This document shows positions 12,977 to 19,473 of a stretch of DNA of 23,196 bases, piece after piece. Position 1 is the first letter of the stretch. Every line of letters starts with the position of its first letter. The translations under genes and the position numbers were made by a program. The notes below the pieces were generated by a model. It was given only the letters and a program-made list of their open reading frames with translations. It had not been told where the DNA came from and searched no databases. Origin of the DNA: a virus; IMG/VR virus record IMGVR_UViG_3300030390_000396, positions 1 to 23,196 of that record, one strand, 5' to 3'.

Positions 12977-13144
12977 ATGGTTAAAAACTTCAAAAAAATA
13001 AAGTTCGCTACCTACTCTAACTTAGAAAAATATTTTACAAAAATAATCCTTCCCCAAAATAATAAATCTTCAAAAGTAATCGGTAAAACTTTGTTGGTTT
13101 GGGATAAAGAATTTAAAACACAAACAAAAAAGGAGGCTGCTTAA
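12977..13144 (+). CDS. 55-residue basic protein, first of the KEAA cluster
   Basis: A short gene starting at the ATG at 12977, immediately downstream of the promoter, so the mRNA is probably leaderless. The product begins MVKNFKKIKFATYSNLEKYF, contains VIGKTLLVWDKEF and ends KKEAA. It is basic and compact. The final codons AAG GAG GCT GCT and the stop TAA carry the Shine-Dalgarno of the following gene. The family is not recognised. It shares only its C-terminal four residues with its neighbours, so the shared ending reflects the ribosome-binding cassette and not homology. Confidence 0.6.
   Translation: MVKNFKKIKFATYSNLEKYFTKIILPQNNKSSKVIGKTLLVWDKEFKTQTKKEAA
13130..13144 (+). repeat. AAGGAGGCTGCTTAA cassette, copy 1 of 3
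   Basis: This 15-base sequence holds a full Shine-Dalgarno (AGGAGG), two Ala codons and the TAA stop of the upstream gene. Identical copies lie at 13400-13414 and 13759-13773, each joining the end of one gene to the start of the next. All three upstream products therefore end in EAA after a Lys. The gene bodies are unrelated. Confidence 0.85.
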
Positions 13145-13414
13145 ATGGCATTTAAAAAAGATAAGTTTGGTTGGGTAAAACTTTCAGATACCGCAACTAC
13201 TTATTATCACAATTCAAAATATCCAAATTTTTTATGTTACAGATTAAAAGTTCCTGGTGTCTTGTACCCTTGGGGAATTAGATCTGGCAAAATGGATGAC
13301 AGCGGTTTTGAATTTGATGATCTGTTTAACGCTGAAGGTTTTGCTTGCGCTGGAAAGTTAGGCGCAACACTTCATGCTAAAAAATATCAACCAAAATATA
13401 AGGAGGCTGCTTAA
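13145..13414 (+). CDS. Hypothetical protein, second of the KEAA cluster
   Basis: An 89-residue protein with AGGAGG 8 bases before its ATG, inside the previous gene's last codons. It contains KFGWVKLSDTATTYYHNSKYP, RLKVPGVLYPWGIRSGKMDDSGFEF and LFNAEGFACAGKLGATLHA. The aromatic and Gly content suggests a small beta-rich fold. It ends YKEAA with the same 15-base DNA as its neighbours. Function unknown; the operon lies between the recombination genes and integrase. Confidence 0.65.
   Translation: MAFKKDKFGWVKLSDTATTYYHNSKYPNFLCYRLKVPGVLYPWGIRSGKMDDSGFEFDDLFNAEGFACAGKLGATLHAKKYQPKYKEAA
13400..13414 (+). repeat. AAGGAGGCTGCTTAA cassette, copy 2 of 3
   Basis: Identical to copy 1. Here the downstream ATG (13417) is 2 bases past the stop, so the Shine-Dalgarno-to-start spacing is 10 bases. 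Confidence 0.85.
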
Positions 13415-13416
13415 AT

Positions 13417-13773
13417 ATGACAGTTGTTAATTTCAAAATGACTAGACTTTATAGAAAAGGTTACGGCTATGGTAGAACTCAATTTGCAGAAAAGCCAATG
13501 AAATACAAAGTACCTAAGATCTCTAATAAAACTGAGAAAGGCAAATGGCTAAATGGTTTTGTTAAAAAGTTTTTTGTTGCTGGTAATCACAATTATAGAT
13601 TTACTACTGCAAAAAATTATATCCACTTACAGACTACTCACTTCAATATAAATAATACTAAAGATGCGCTTGTTGGTTTCTTTAAAAATTTAAAAAAATT
13701 AAAAGCTCATCATTTTGAGAACCAGGTATTTAGTTCTTACATAGTTTATCAACCAACCAAGGAGGCTGCTTAA
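13417..13773 (+). CDS. Hypothetical protein, third of the KEAA cluster
   Basis: A 118-residue, strongly basic protein with AGGAGG 10 bases before its ATG. It starts TVVNFKMTRLYRKGYGYGRTQF, has repeated Lys/Phe/Asn segments (GFVKKFFVAGNHNYRFTTAK, LVGFFKNLKKLKAHHF) and ends TKEAA. The charge suggests nucleic-acid or membrane-surface binding; that is inference. The stop TAA shares its last A with the ATG of the next gene. Family not recognised. Confidence 0.6.
   Translation: MTVVNFKMTRLYRKGYGYGRTQFAEKPMKYKVPKISNKTEKGKWLNGFVKKFFVAGNHNYRFTTAKNYIHLQTTHFNINNTKDALVGFFKNLKKLKAHHFENQVFSSYIVYQPTKEAA
13759..13773 (+). repeat. AAGGAGGCTGCTTAA cassette, copy 3 of 3
   Basis: Identical to copies 1 and 2. 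Here the last A of the stop is the first base of the next ATG, giving a spacing of 7 bases. Confidence 0.85.
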
Positions 13774-14270
13774 TGTCAAAAAAAATTAAACAAATAAAAG
13801 TAATCCATATGGCTTTTGAAGATAAAGCAAAACATATAGCAACTTATGTTCCAGAGGATGGATTTCAACACGTTAAAGATATGTTGGAGGATGTTTATAA
13901 ATTTACTCAAAACAGAGACGACAGCTGGAGTAATCCAGAAATTAAAGATCCAGAGGGTAATCACTATGATGGATCTGAAAATCTTACAATGATTGCTTCA
14001 TTAGAAAATAATCCTAAAAACGAAAATGGAGTTTACATGGGTCACAGATCTACTTCAGTTGGAGACAGAATGTCTGTGTGTTATGAAAATAATAAAGGTA
14101 ATGGTTTTTATGAAAAAATCTTTAGAGTTGACGATGTAGGCTTTAGTTTATGTATGACTAAAAATCATGTCGATGGCAAAAAAAATACTTATGAGGAAGC
14201 ATTAAAATCGGATCCGTTACTGCTTGCAGAACAGAGAATGTTACTTAACGAACAGATGGAGAATAATTAA
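13773..14270 (+). CDS. Hypothetical early protein
   Basis: A 165-residue protein with AGGAGG 7 bases upstream of its ATG. It opens SKKIKQIKVIHMAFEDKAKHIATYVPEDGFQHVKDMLEDVY, then has an acidic middle with NPENGVY-like segments (NPKNENGVYMGHRST), and FRVDDVGFSLCMTKNHVDG. It ends in a Leu/Glu helix. Unlike the three genes before it, it does not end in KEAA. It lies 3 bases from the integrase gene. No family recognised. Confidence 0.6.
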   Translation: MSKKIKQIKVIHMAFEDKAKHIATYVPEDGFQHVKDMLEDVYKFTQNRDDSWSNPEIKDPEGNHYDGSENLTMIASLENNPKNENGVYMGHRSTSVGDRMSVCYENNKGNGFYEKIFRVDDVGFSLCMTKNHVDGKKNTYEEALKSDPLLLAEQRMLLNEQMENN

Positions 14271-14273
14271 TAT

Positions 14274-15488
14274 ATGAAAGTTCAAGTCGTAGAGGAGCTT
14301 AGAGCTGGCGGTAAAAAGTTAGTTGTCCAGGTAGTTTACAAAGTTAATGGTAAAACTAAAAAACAAAACAAAGAAGTTTTTGGTTTAAATGAAAAAAGAA
14401 AAGCTGAAGCCTTAAGATCTAAATTAGAAAATTCTGAAAAAACAGATGTCGTAGATCAGAAAATTACATTTCAAGATGCTTTAAACTCTTACATAAAAGT
14501 ATTAGAGCAAGGCACGTTAAACACTCCAGAGTATGTGCAGATGCAGATTGGTTATATTAAAAACCATGTGTCGCCATACATCAACCAGGAATTTTTATCA
14601 GATTATAAAATGTCTGATTTTAAAGAATTTACATTACCTAAGATTTTATCTAGTAAGCAGCTTGCCTGGAGAACTAAAGACGGCAAGGAATATTATATAA
14701 AATTAGATAAAACCATTGGTAAAAAAACTATTAAAGAAGTAGTTGGCGAATTTAAAAAATTTGTTAAATATTGTTTAGAGCATTCTTGGAAGATTGATTA
14801 TTCAATAATGACTTTTAAATTTCAAAAAAATTTCTTTACTCAATACATTAAGAAAAAAGAATGGCTGCCACAAGCTCACGAATTGTTAAGCGTTCTTAAT
14901 AGTGAAAAAGATATTAAGTTAAAAACATTGTACCAATTAGCTGCCGAGGCTGGCCCGAGAGCTAACGAGGTTGTTGCTGTTTGTTATGATGATATTGACT
15001 TTGATAATGGTAAAATCCACCTTAACCACTCACTAGACAAATGGAATAAATTTAGACCCTACTTCTTAAAAACTGGTGTAAATGCTAGAGATCCAATTAT
15101 GGCATCTGATAAATTATTAACTTTATTAGACATATGGATGAAAACGCAGCTGTTTCCAAAGACTTTAAGAAATACTGTTTACCAGGATCCTTTTACTAAA
15201 GAATTAAAAAAAAGAAATTTTGTTAGAATTTTTGATTTAACTAAAAGTAGAGCTGGTAAAAAAGTAAAACAATCTGCCAAAAAACTTGGGATTGATTGGA
15301 AAAGTGGCTTATCTCCTTTCAGAAAATGGAGCATTTCAAGAATGGAAGATCTTAAAGTATTGACCGAAAAACAAATGGATAAAAGATACGGCAATACTAA
15401 AGAAATTAGAGATAACCATTATTACAAAGATTTGAATTTGAATGAAAAAGAAGGAAGAACTGCTATTAATCAAATAACCGAGGGATGA
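14274..15488 (+). CDS. int: Tyrosine recombinase (phage integrase)
   Basis: A 404-residue integrase with an N-terminal arm-binding domain, a core-binding domain (about 65-190) and a catalytic domain. The first catalytic Arg is R229 in AAEAGPRANEVVAV; the beta-hairpin Lys is K266 in YFLKTGVNARDPIM; the second Arg is R350 in SPFRKWSISR; the nucleophile is Y383 or Y384 in DNHYYKD. The usual His of the H-x-x-R motif is replaced by Ser347, and the second His/Trp is Asn374 (RYGN), so this is a divergent type. It inserts and excises the phage at attP, which lies 500 bases downstream. Confidence 0.9.
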   Translation: MKVQVVEELRAGGKKLVVQVVYKVNGKTKKQNKEVFGLNEKRKAEALRSKLENSEKTDVVDQKITFQDALNSYIKVLEQGTLNTPEYVQMQIGYIKNHVSPYINQEFLSDYKMSDFKEFTLPKILSSKQLAWRTKDGKEYYIKLDKTIGKKTIKEVVGEFKKFVKYCLEHSWKIDYSIMTFKFQKNFFTQYIKKKEWLPQAHELLSVLNSEKDIKLKTLYQLAAEAGPRANEVVAVCYDDIDFDNGKIHLNHSLDKWNKFRPYFLKTGVNARDPIMASDKLLTLLDIWMKTQLFPKTLRNTVYQDPFTKELKKRNFVRIFDLTKSRAGKKVKQSAKKLGIDWKSGLSPFRKWSISRMEDLKVLTEKQMDKRYGNTKEIRDNHYYKDLNLNEKEGRTAINQITEG

Positions 15489-15492
15489 TAGT

Positions 15493-15939
15493 ATGTCAGC
15501 AACTAAGGAAGTGGAGTTACAAGAAAAACAAAGAGTAGCAAAAGTATTATTTATTTTGCGAACTTTATCAAAGAAAACACAAACTAGAATTTCAAAGTCT
15601 ATTCAAGTTAGTTTTCAACAAATCCAAAAATATGAAAAAGCTATGAACGAAATTGGTTCAAGTAAATTGTTTATCTTATGTCGTAAACAAGGCTGGGATA
15701 TAAATTTATTATATAAAGGTGTGCCAGAAGATATGCTCCCTTCTATACCTTTATTTCAGCAAGATATGGTACTTAAAAAGTTTAGAGAGATAGATGCCAA
15801 CATAGAAGAAGAACGCAAGCTACAGAGGCGTTATGCTCCATTAATGCCTAAATTAAATCGTGAGCTAGCTGGCGAAAATACTTTTAAAGATCCCGTTGCA
15901 GACAAAGATCCACAATGGATTAATTTAAAAACTGCTTAA
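15493..15939 (+). CDS. HTH regulator downstream of integrase
   Basis: A 148-residue protein with an HTH in its first 70 residues: ILRTLSKKTQTRISKSIQVSFQQIQKYEKAMNEIGSSKLFILCRKQGW. The pattern VSFQQIQKYEKAxNxIGSSKL is that of XRE-type regulators in alphaproteobacteria (GVTFQQVQKYEKGxNRIGAxRL). The second half is helical and basic, with EEERKLQRRYAPLMPK. It is 4 bases from the integrase stop and directly in front of attP. It could regulate integrase or act as an excision factor on the nearby repeats. Confidence 0.65.
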   Translation: MSATKEVELQEKQRVAKVLFILRTLSKKTQTRISKSIQVSFQQIQKYEKAMNEIGSSKLFILCRKQGWDINLLYKGVPEDMLPSIPLFQQDMVLKKFREIDANIEEERKLQRRYAPLMPKLNRELAGENTFKDPVADKDPQWINLKTA

Positions 15940-15940
15940 C

Positions 15941-15975
15941 AAAAAAAAATTGGGGGGAGCTAACAACTCCCTCAA
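15941..15975 (-). terminator. Rho-independent terminator for minus-strand late transcripts
   Basis: On the minus strand the hairpin has arms TTGAGGGAG and CTCCCCCCAA with a 7-base loop (TTGTTAG). GGGAG pairs with CTCCC, and after a small internal loop TTG pairs with CAA. It is followed at once by nine U. This would stop late transcripts before they run antisense into the HTH and integrase genes. On the plus strand the hairpin lacks a U-tract, so it would not end the integrase transcript efficiently. Confidence 0.7.
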
Positions 15976-15985
15976 AACTCTTTCA

Positions 15986-16206
15986 TTTACTCTCTGGTTT
16001 ACTCTCTGATGCTTTAAAAGTGTTGTGTAAGAACAACTGTTCGTAGGATTTGAACCTACCAATCATTTAGTTTATTATCGTTGATACATAACAGTTGCAA
16101 CCCCGATTAGTAACTTTATATATGCAAAAAGTGACGTTAAATAAGGGTTGTATTTCCTAGCTGATCTCACAAAGCAATATCATTTACTCTCTGATTACTC
16201 TCTGAT
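15986..16206 (+). other. attP: Probable attP with paired arm sites and a T-arm-like core
   Basis: Left arms TTTACTCTCTGG/TTTACTCTCTGA (15986-16009), AAGAACAAC (16029-16037), core GTTCGTAGG-ATTTGAA-CCTACCAA (16039-16062), TATATGCAAA (16119-16128), then right arms (16183-16206). Arm copies are spaced 11 or 12 bases, one helical turn, as for integrase arm sites. The core is an inverted repeat GTAGG/CCTAC around 7 bases; on the minus strand it reads as a tRNA T-stem and loop, with loop TTCAAAT. Many integrases cut in such tRNA arms. It lies just downstream of integrase and the HTH gene. No other gene is seen in this 290-base gap. Confidence 0.65.
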
Positions 16207-16230
16207 ACAAGACGTGCAAAATATAGAAGT

Positions 16231-16307
16231 CTGGGTGTAGCGTAGCCTGGTAACGCACTAGCTTTGGGAGCTAGGGATCGAAGGTTCAAATCCTTCCACC
16301 CAGACCA
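16231..16307 (+). tRNA. tRNA-Pro (anticodon TGG)
   Basis: A full 77-base cloverleaf. Acceptor CTGGGTG (16231-16237) pairs with CACCCAG (16297-16303), then discriminator A and an encoded CCA. D-stem GCGT/ACGC; anticodon stem CTAGC/GCTAG with loop TTTGGGA, giving anticodon TGG; T-stem GAAGG/CCTTC with loop TTCAAAT. It reads CCA, the main proline codon in this genome. The strand is opposite to the late genes and the CCA end is only 2 bases from the stop of the convergent gene. It could be transcribed from the integrase side or from its own AT-rich promoter (AATATAG just upstream). Confidence 0.95.
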
Positions 16308-16309
16308 GT

Positions 16310-16672
16310 TTAATTCCCTAGTGGATTAGATGACTTAACTTTTATTTCTTCAATCTGTAGTTTTAATAGTTCTATTTCTTTTTCTAATACTTTAACTGCG
16401 CTGTTGTTATGTGAGTGTTTGGTATTGTGAGTATGAGTAGTATCCATGTTTTCTAGCGCAGAAACCTTTTCTTCAATTACAGCAATAGCAGTTGTATTAT
16501 CAGTTATTCCAAAACCATTTGTTTCAATACCAGTTAAATCTGGTGCTGTCTGTGTTGCTAACTGCTCTATGGTACTCTCCATCTTTGCAAATTTTGTAAA
16601 ACCAGCTCCAATGGAACCAATTAAACCAATGATGACAACTATGTTAGTTAGGTTTTTCTTTATACTATCCAT
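16310..16672 (-). CDS. Membrane-anchored coiled-coil protein
   Basis: A 120-residue protein with a short basic start (MDSIKKN), one hydrophobic helix (IVVIIGLIGSIGAGF, about 11-25), a Thr/Asp/Asn-rich middle (around 65), a His/Thr/Asn-rich stretch (THTHNTKHSHNN) and a C-terminal coiled coil (VKVLEKEIELLKLQIEEIKV). The layout suggests a protein anchored in the inner membrane with a helical body outside. It is the last gene of the late operon and its start overlaps the end of the gene upstream. Spanin-like or exclusion functions are conceivable; no family is recognised. Confidence 0.55.
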   Translation of the reverse strand: MDSIKKNLTNIVVIIGLIGSIGAGFTKFAKMESTIEQLATQTAPDLTGIETNGFGITDNTTAIAVIEEKVSALENMDTTHTHNTKHSHNNSAVKVLEKEIELLKLQIEEIKVKSSNPLGN

Positions 16673-17999
16673 TATTTAACTCCCGTATTTCTATTAACAA
16701 TCTTTGTTTTTCTAAATTTATTTTATACAATTTGTTTTCTTTTATATTTATTGGATCATTACTAATGTAGTTCGCCAGGCTAACATTGTTGTAAATCTTT
16801 CTGTTATCAAACATTACAACTTGGTTTAGATATATATCTTTGCTCTTATAAAACTCTTGGTTGTTATAAGCTGCTAATGAAATATCACTTTTCATTGCAT
16901 CTAGTTTTATAATACTTTTTACTTCCAAGTTTTTAGCAGCATCTTTAACTACAGCATCTACTTTATCCATAGCAGCTTCAAGTTTTGCAACTTTAGTATT
17001 TTCTTTTTTAACTTCTTTTTTAGATGTTACCTTTTCTTCGGTTTCACTCTCGGCTTTTGTTTCGGTTTTACTCTTACTGGTTTCTTTTTTCCGTACATTT
17101 GGTTTCTCCTTTTTAGTTTCTTCTATGATTGATTTAGCTAATGTTTCTGGTTTTTCTTCTTTAGGTTCCTCTTTAGGTGTTGCAGCTAAAGCTAATATTG
17201 GCGGCTTTGGCTCTTTTGGCTCCTTCTTAAAAGTTTCAATAGGAGCTGCAACTTCTTTAAACTTTTCTTCTTTAGGTGGTGGAGCAGATATAACCTCTGG
17301 TACAAATGTAGGTTCTTGCGGCAGCTCTACTTTATGCTCCTCAAACTCTCTTAAATCTTCTTTGGTGTCATCTTGTAAAACAGTATTGTCAAAAGTCATT
17401 GACAAAGAAATATTGTCTATGTTTGGCCCACCTAGATTTGCTGGCGCATTAGCATCTATTGCAGCTATATTTGTATTACCAACATTAGAACCAAATCCCG
17501 TATAAATTAAAGTATCGGTAAAGTTAGCTCCAGCAATACCCGTTGTATCTGTACGAGTAGAGTTCATAGAAGCAATAACATTGCCATTACTATCTTTAAT
17601 TTTTAGTGTAATTGTAAAACTATCAGCTCCACCTTGGCCACCCCAACAGCCACTAACAGCGCATTCGCCATTTTGTACTTCAGTAACCTGGCTTAAAGTT
17701 ATGCCATTATTTAGCATATCTTGGGTTATACTTTCAGTAGTTAGATTAACGTCTTGTGTAATAGATCCGCTATCGCCAAATTCTAAATCATAATTACTGG
17801 CTACATTATTTAACGTGCAGCAATCATTTAATACTTGAACATCGCCAGTAGTTTGCCATCCATTAGTATTGCCAGTTTCAAAATTACCATTAATTAATAA
17901 ATTACCAGTAGTAATTTCTTCAGCTTTTAAACCAACAGAGCTTGCAAACCATGATAACAATAACCATAGTAAAGCTCCCAATATAATTAAATACTTCAT
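16665..17999 (-). CDS. Large exported protein with CBM-like domain and charged linker
   Basis: A 444-residue protein. An N-terminal signal peptide (MKYLIILGALLWLLLSWFASSVG) is followed by a beta-rich domain (about 30-205) starting NLLINGNFETGNTNGWQTTG, the typical opening of carbohydrate-binding-type jelly rolls. Residues 210-345 are a Pro/Lys/Glu linker with repeated PKEE/KEEKP units, similar in look to TonB-type periplasm-spanning linkers. The last 100 residues (AAMDKVDAVVKDAAKNLEVKSIIKLDAMK...) are mostly helical. It probably leaves the cytoplasm. It could be a virion, lysis or cell-surface conversion protein. Its start overlaps the gene upstream. Confidence 0.55.
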   Translation of the reverse strand: MKYLIILGALLWLLLSWFASSVGLKAEEITTGNLLINGNFETGNTNGWQTTGDVQVLNDCCTLNNVASNYDLEFGDSGSITQDVNLTTESITQDMLNNGITLSQVTEVQNGECAVSGCWGGQGGADSFTITLKIKDSNGNVIASMNSTRTDTTGIAGANFTDTLIYTGFGSNVGNTNIAAIDANAPANLGGPNIDNISLSMTFDNTVLQDDTKEDLREFEEHKVELPQEPTFVPEVISAPPPKEEKFKEVAAPIETFKKEPKEPKPPILALAATPKEEPKEEKPETLAKSIIEETKKEKPNVRKKETSKSKTETKAESETEEKVTSKKEVKKENTKVAKLEAAMDKVDAVVKDAAKNLEVKSIIKLDAMKSDISLAAYNNQEFYKSKDIYLNQVVMFDNRKIYNNVSLANYISNDPINIKENKLYKINLEKQRLLIEIRELNNG

Positions 18000-18181
18000 T
18001 TTGCTAGCCTATCCATGTGATGATAAATTCTGCCTATAACTTTATCGAGATCCATTAACTCTTGTTGCAGCATCATTACGATTACCTGGATCTCAACAAG
18101 TGTGATTACTACCCAGGTTGCTAGCCCCATAAGAATAGTACCCAACAATGCAATTAATGCTGTGTTAGTTTTTCTAGTCAT
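17996..18181 (-). CDS. Small single-pass membrane protein
   Basis: A 61-residue protein with a basic start (MTRKTN), one long hydrophobic helix (ALIALLGTILMGLATWVVITLVEIQVIVMML, about 8-38), then an amphipathic tail (ELMDLDKVIGRIYHHMDRLAK). Size and layout resemble small phage lysis or exclusion proteins. Its start overlaps the stop upstream, and its end overlaps the ATG of the large exported protein as ATGA. Function unknown. Confidence 0.6.
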   Translation of the reverse strand: MTRKTNTALIALLGTILMGLATWVVITLVEIQVIVMMLQQELMDLDKVIGRIYHHMDRLAK

Positions 18182-18810
18182 TAGTGAACCTTAATTGGAT
18201 CTTTAAGTTCTTTTTTTATTTTAGGTTTTGCAGCTTTAATTTTTTTTAATTCATGCTTTAAATATTTTTCGTAAGTAGGCATCTTGCCATTATAAACTTC
18301 AAACAATATTTGAGTGGATGCTTTCCCTATTTGGCCGTGTATCGGACACGGAGTATTACTGTAAGCTGCACTCATAGCTTTAAAAACTTCTGGTATTTGG
18401 CAAAGCAAACTGATTGCTGCTACTTTCATTCCCATACCATGCAATGCTTTTGATAAGTTAATTGTTTGGCAAACGGGATCAATAAAATGTCTCCCCGCAG
18501 ATAACCCAACAGAAAAGTTTTGAACACCAGCAGATAAAGCTAATGCGCAGTTATTCATTGTGCCAAGTGATGGCGCAGATGAAGTAAATGGAGCTGATTT
18601 AATATTGGATGTAGAGCTGTTGGTAGTTGTGCTGGTAGATGTGCTGCCACTTTCATAAGTTGTAGCTCCGCCAGTATAACTTCCTTCAATAGCGGTGTTA
18701 GATCCAGAAGTATTTGTTTGATTGCCTACAGCAAACGCTGCTGTACTTAATATTAATACAAGCCAAAGAATACCTAAAAATGTATATGCTGCTCCTTTAA
18801 TCCACTTCAT
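18181..18810 (-). CDS. Exported Cys-containing protein
   Basis: A 209-residue protein. A signal peptide (MKWIKGAAYTFLGILWLVLILSTAAFA) is followed by a Ser/Thr/Gly-rich linker (about 30-80) and a folded domain with four or five Cys: NNCALALSAGVQNFSVGLSAGRHFIDPVCQTINL, ISLLCQIPEVF and TPCPIHGQIG. The end is a lysine-rich helix. Even Cys number and export suggest disulfide bonds. It overlaps its neighbours by 1 and 4 bases. Family not recognised; a role in the envelope or virion is inferred from the signal peptide and the late operon. Confidence 0.6.
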   Translation of the reverse strand: MKWIKGAAYTFLGILWLVLILSTAAFAVGNQTNTSGSNTAIEGSYTGGATTYESGSTSTSTTTNSSTSNIKSAPFTSSAPSLGTMNNCALALSAGVQNFSVGLSAGRHFIDPVCQTINLSKALHGMGMKVAAISLLCQIPEVFKAMSAAYSNTPCPIHGQIGKASTQILFEVYNGKMPTYEKYLKHELKKIKAAKPKIKKELKDPIKVH

Positions 18811-18974
18811 GTTTCCGCTTTCTTACCTTTGTTAATACCTTTTTTAATAATATAATTTTGTGTGCCGTTAGCACCCGTCTCAACTTCTTTTTTAAGAAAC
18901 TTAAACAAGTTCATTTCTTTTAATTTTTTTTCAGTATGCTTGATAAAACTTTCTAATACTTTATTGTCTCTCAT
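18807..18974 (-). CDS. 55-residue basic protein
   Basis: The ATG at 18974 overlaps the upstream stop (ATGA), and its TGA overlaps the ATG at 18810. The product begins MRDNKVLESFIKHTEKKLKE, continues FKFLKKEVETGANGTQNYII and ends in a basic tail, KKGINKGKKAET. GGTGG lies 6 bases before the start. It is helical in front. The tight ATGA overlaps on both ends make it a real gene of the late operon. Function unknown. Confidence 0.65.
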   Translation of the reverse strand: MRDNKVLESFIKHTEKKLKEMNLFKFLKKEVETGANGTQNYIIKKGINKGKKAET

Positions 18975-19105
18975 CTTCCACCGCCTTTGTAACGTGTTTG
19001 CTTACGTTGTCTTTTCTCTGATTTGTTTTGAGATTTCTTATGGATGCCACGCTTGGGTGGTTTATCACGAGGTATAAATGTTCCAGTAAATTTAATTTTA
19101 GCCAT
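18971..19105 (-). CDS. 44-residue very basic protein
   Basis: The ATG at 19105 overlaps the holin stop (TAATG) and its TGA overlaps the next ATG (ATGA). The product reads MAKIKFTGTFIPRDKPPKRG, then IHKKSQNKSEKRQRKQTRYK and ends GGGR. About 15 of 44 residues are Lys or Arg and there is no clear hydrophobic core, so nucleic-acid binding or a disordered virion peptide is likely. Position in the lysis block does not define its role. Confidence 0.6.
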   Translation of the reverse strand: MAKIKFTGTFIPRDKPPKRGIHKKSQNKSEKRQRKQTRYKGGGR

Positions 19106-19473
19106 TACTTTTTCTTTCGATCAAGTACAGATTTTGTAACCTTACTTCCAAAGCTGGCTGTGAATACAATGATAACTAAATACCATACGCTGTCTGGTAG
19201 ATCATTAATGATTGATACCCACTCTCTAAAGTTTTCTCTTGTACTTGGAAACCATCCCGTTGTGAGCATAGAAATTAGCCACACCATTAATATCTCGTCT
19301 TTGTAAGATTGATCCTGGCTTTTTATTCTAGCAACATCTGTATCTTTAGCTGCTTCTATTTCAGCAGCTCTAATAACTTTTACTTTTTCTGCCTTATGTT
19401 TGAAATGAGACGAGATTTTTTCTGCTCCCATTTTTACCAAAGGATTTTTTAATAAACTTAATAAACCAATCAT
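19105..19473 (-). CDS. Holin, 3-TM-type
   Basis: A 122-residue protein. The front is helical (LLSLLKNPLVKMGAEKISSHFKHKAEKVK and a charged helix AEIEAAKDTDVARIKSQDQS). Two hydrophobic segments follow: ILMVWLISMLTTGWF (about 61-75) and VWYLVIIVFTASFGSKV (about 96-112), separated by WVSIINDLPDS. The pattern of charged helix, W-containing membrane segment, LP-x-x-W-Y-x-x-x-I, FG matches Holin_3TMs-like proteins of phages and gene transfer agents. It would open the inner membrane for the lysozyme encoded directly upstream. The ATG overlaps the lysozyme stop (ATGA). Confidence 0.7.
   Translation of the reverse strand: MIGLLSLLKNPLVKMGAEKISSHFKHKAEKVKVIRAAEIEAAKDTDVARIKSQDQSYKDEILMVWLISMLTTGWFPSTRENFREWVSIINDLPDSVWYLVIIVFTASFGSKVTKSVLDRKKK

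Noticed and set aside
15941-15975. Terminator for the integrase transcript on the plus strand
   Set aside because: The hairpin has no U-tract on that side; the U-tract is on the minus strand.
5131-16061. An 11-kb element integrated between two att sites
   Set aside because: The core centres differ in 7 bases and the block holds the small terminase and other genes that the rest of the phage needs; kept only as one option under the att finding.
16039-16062. A second tRNA gene at the T-arm-like core
   Set aside because: Only the T-arm is present; no acceptor, D or anticodon arm can be folded around it.
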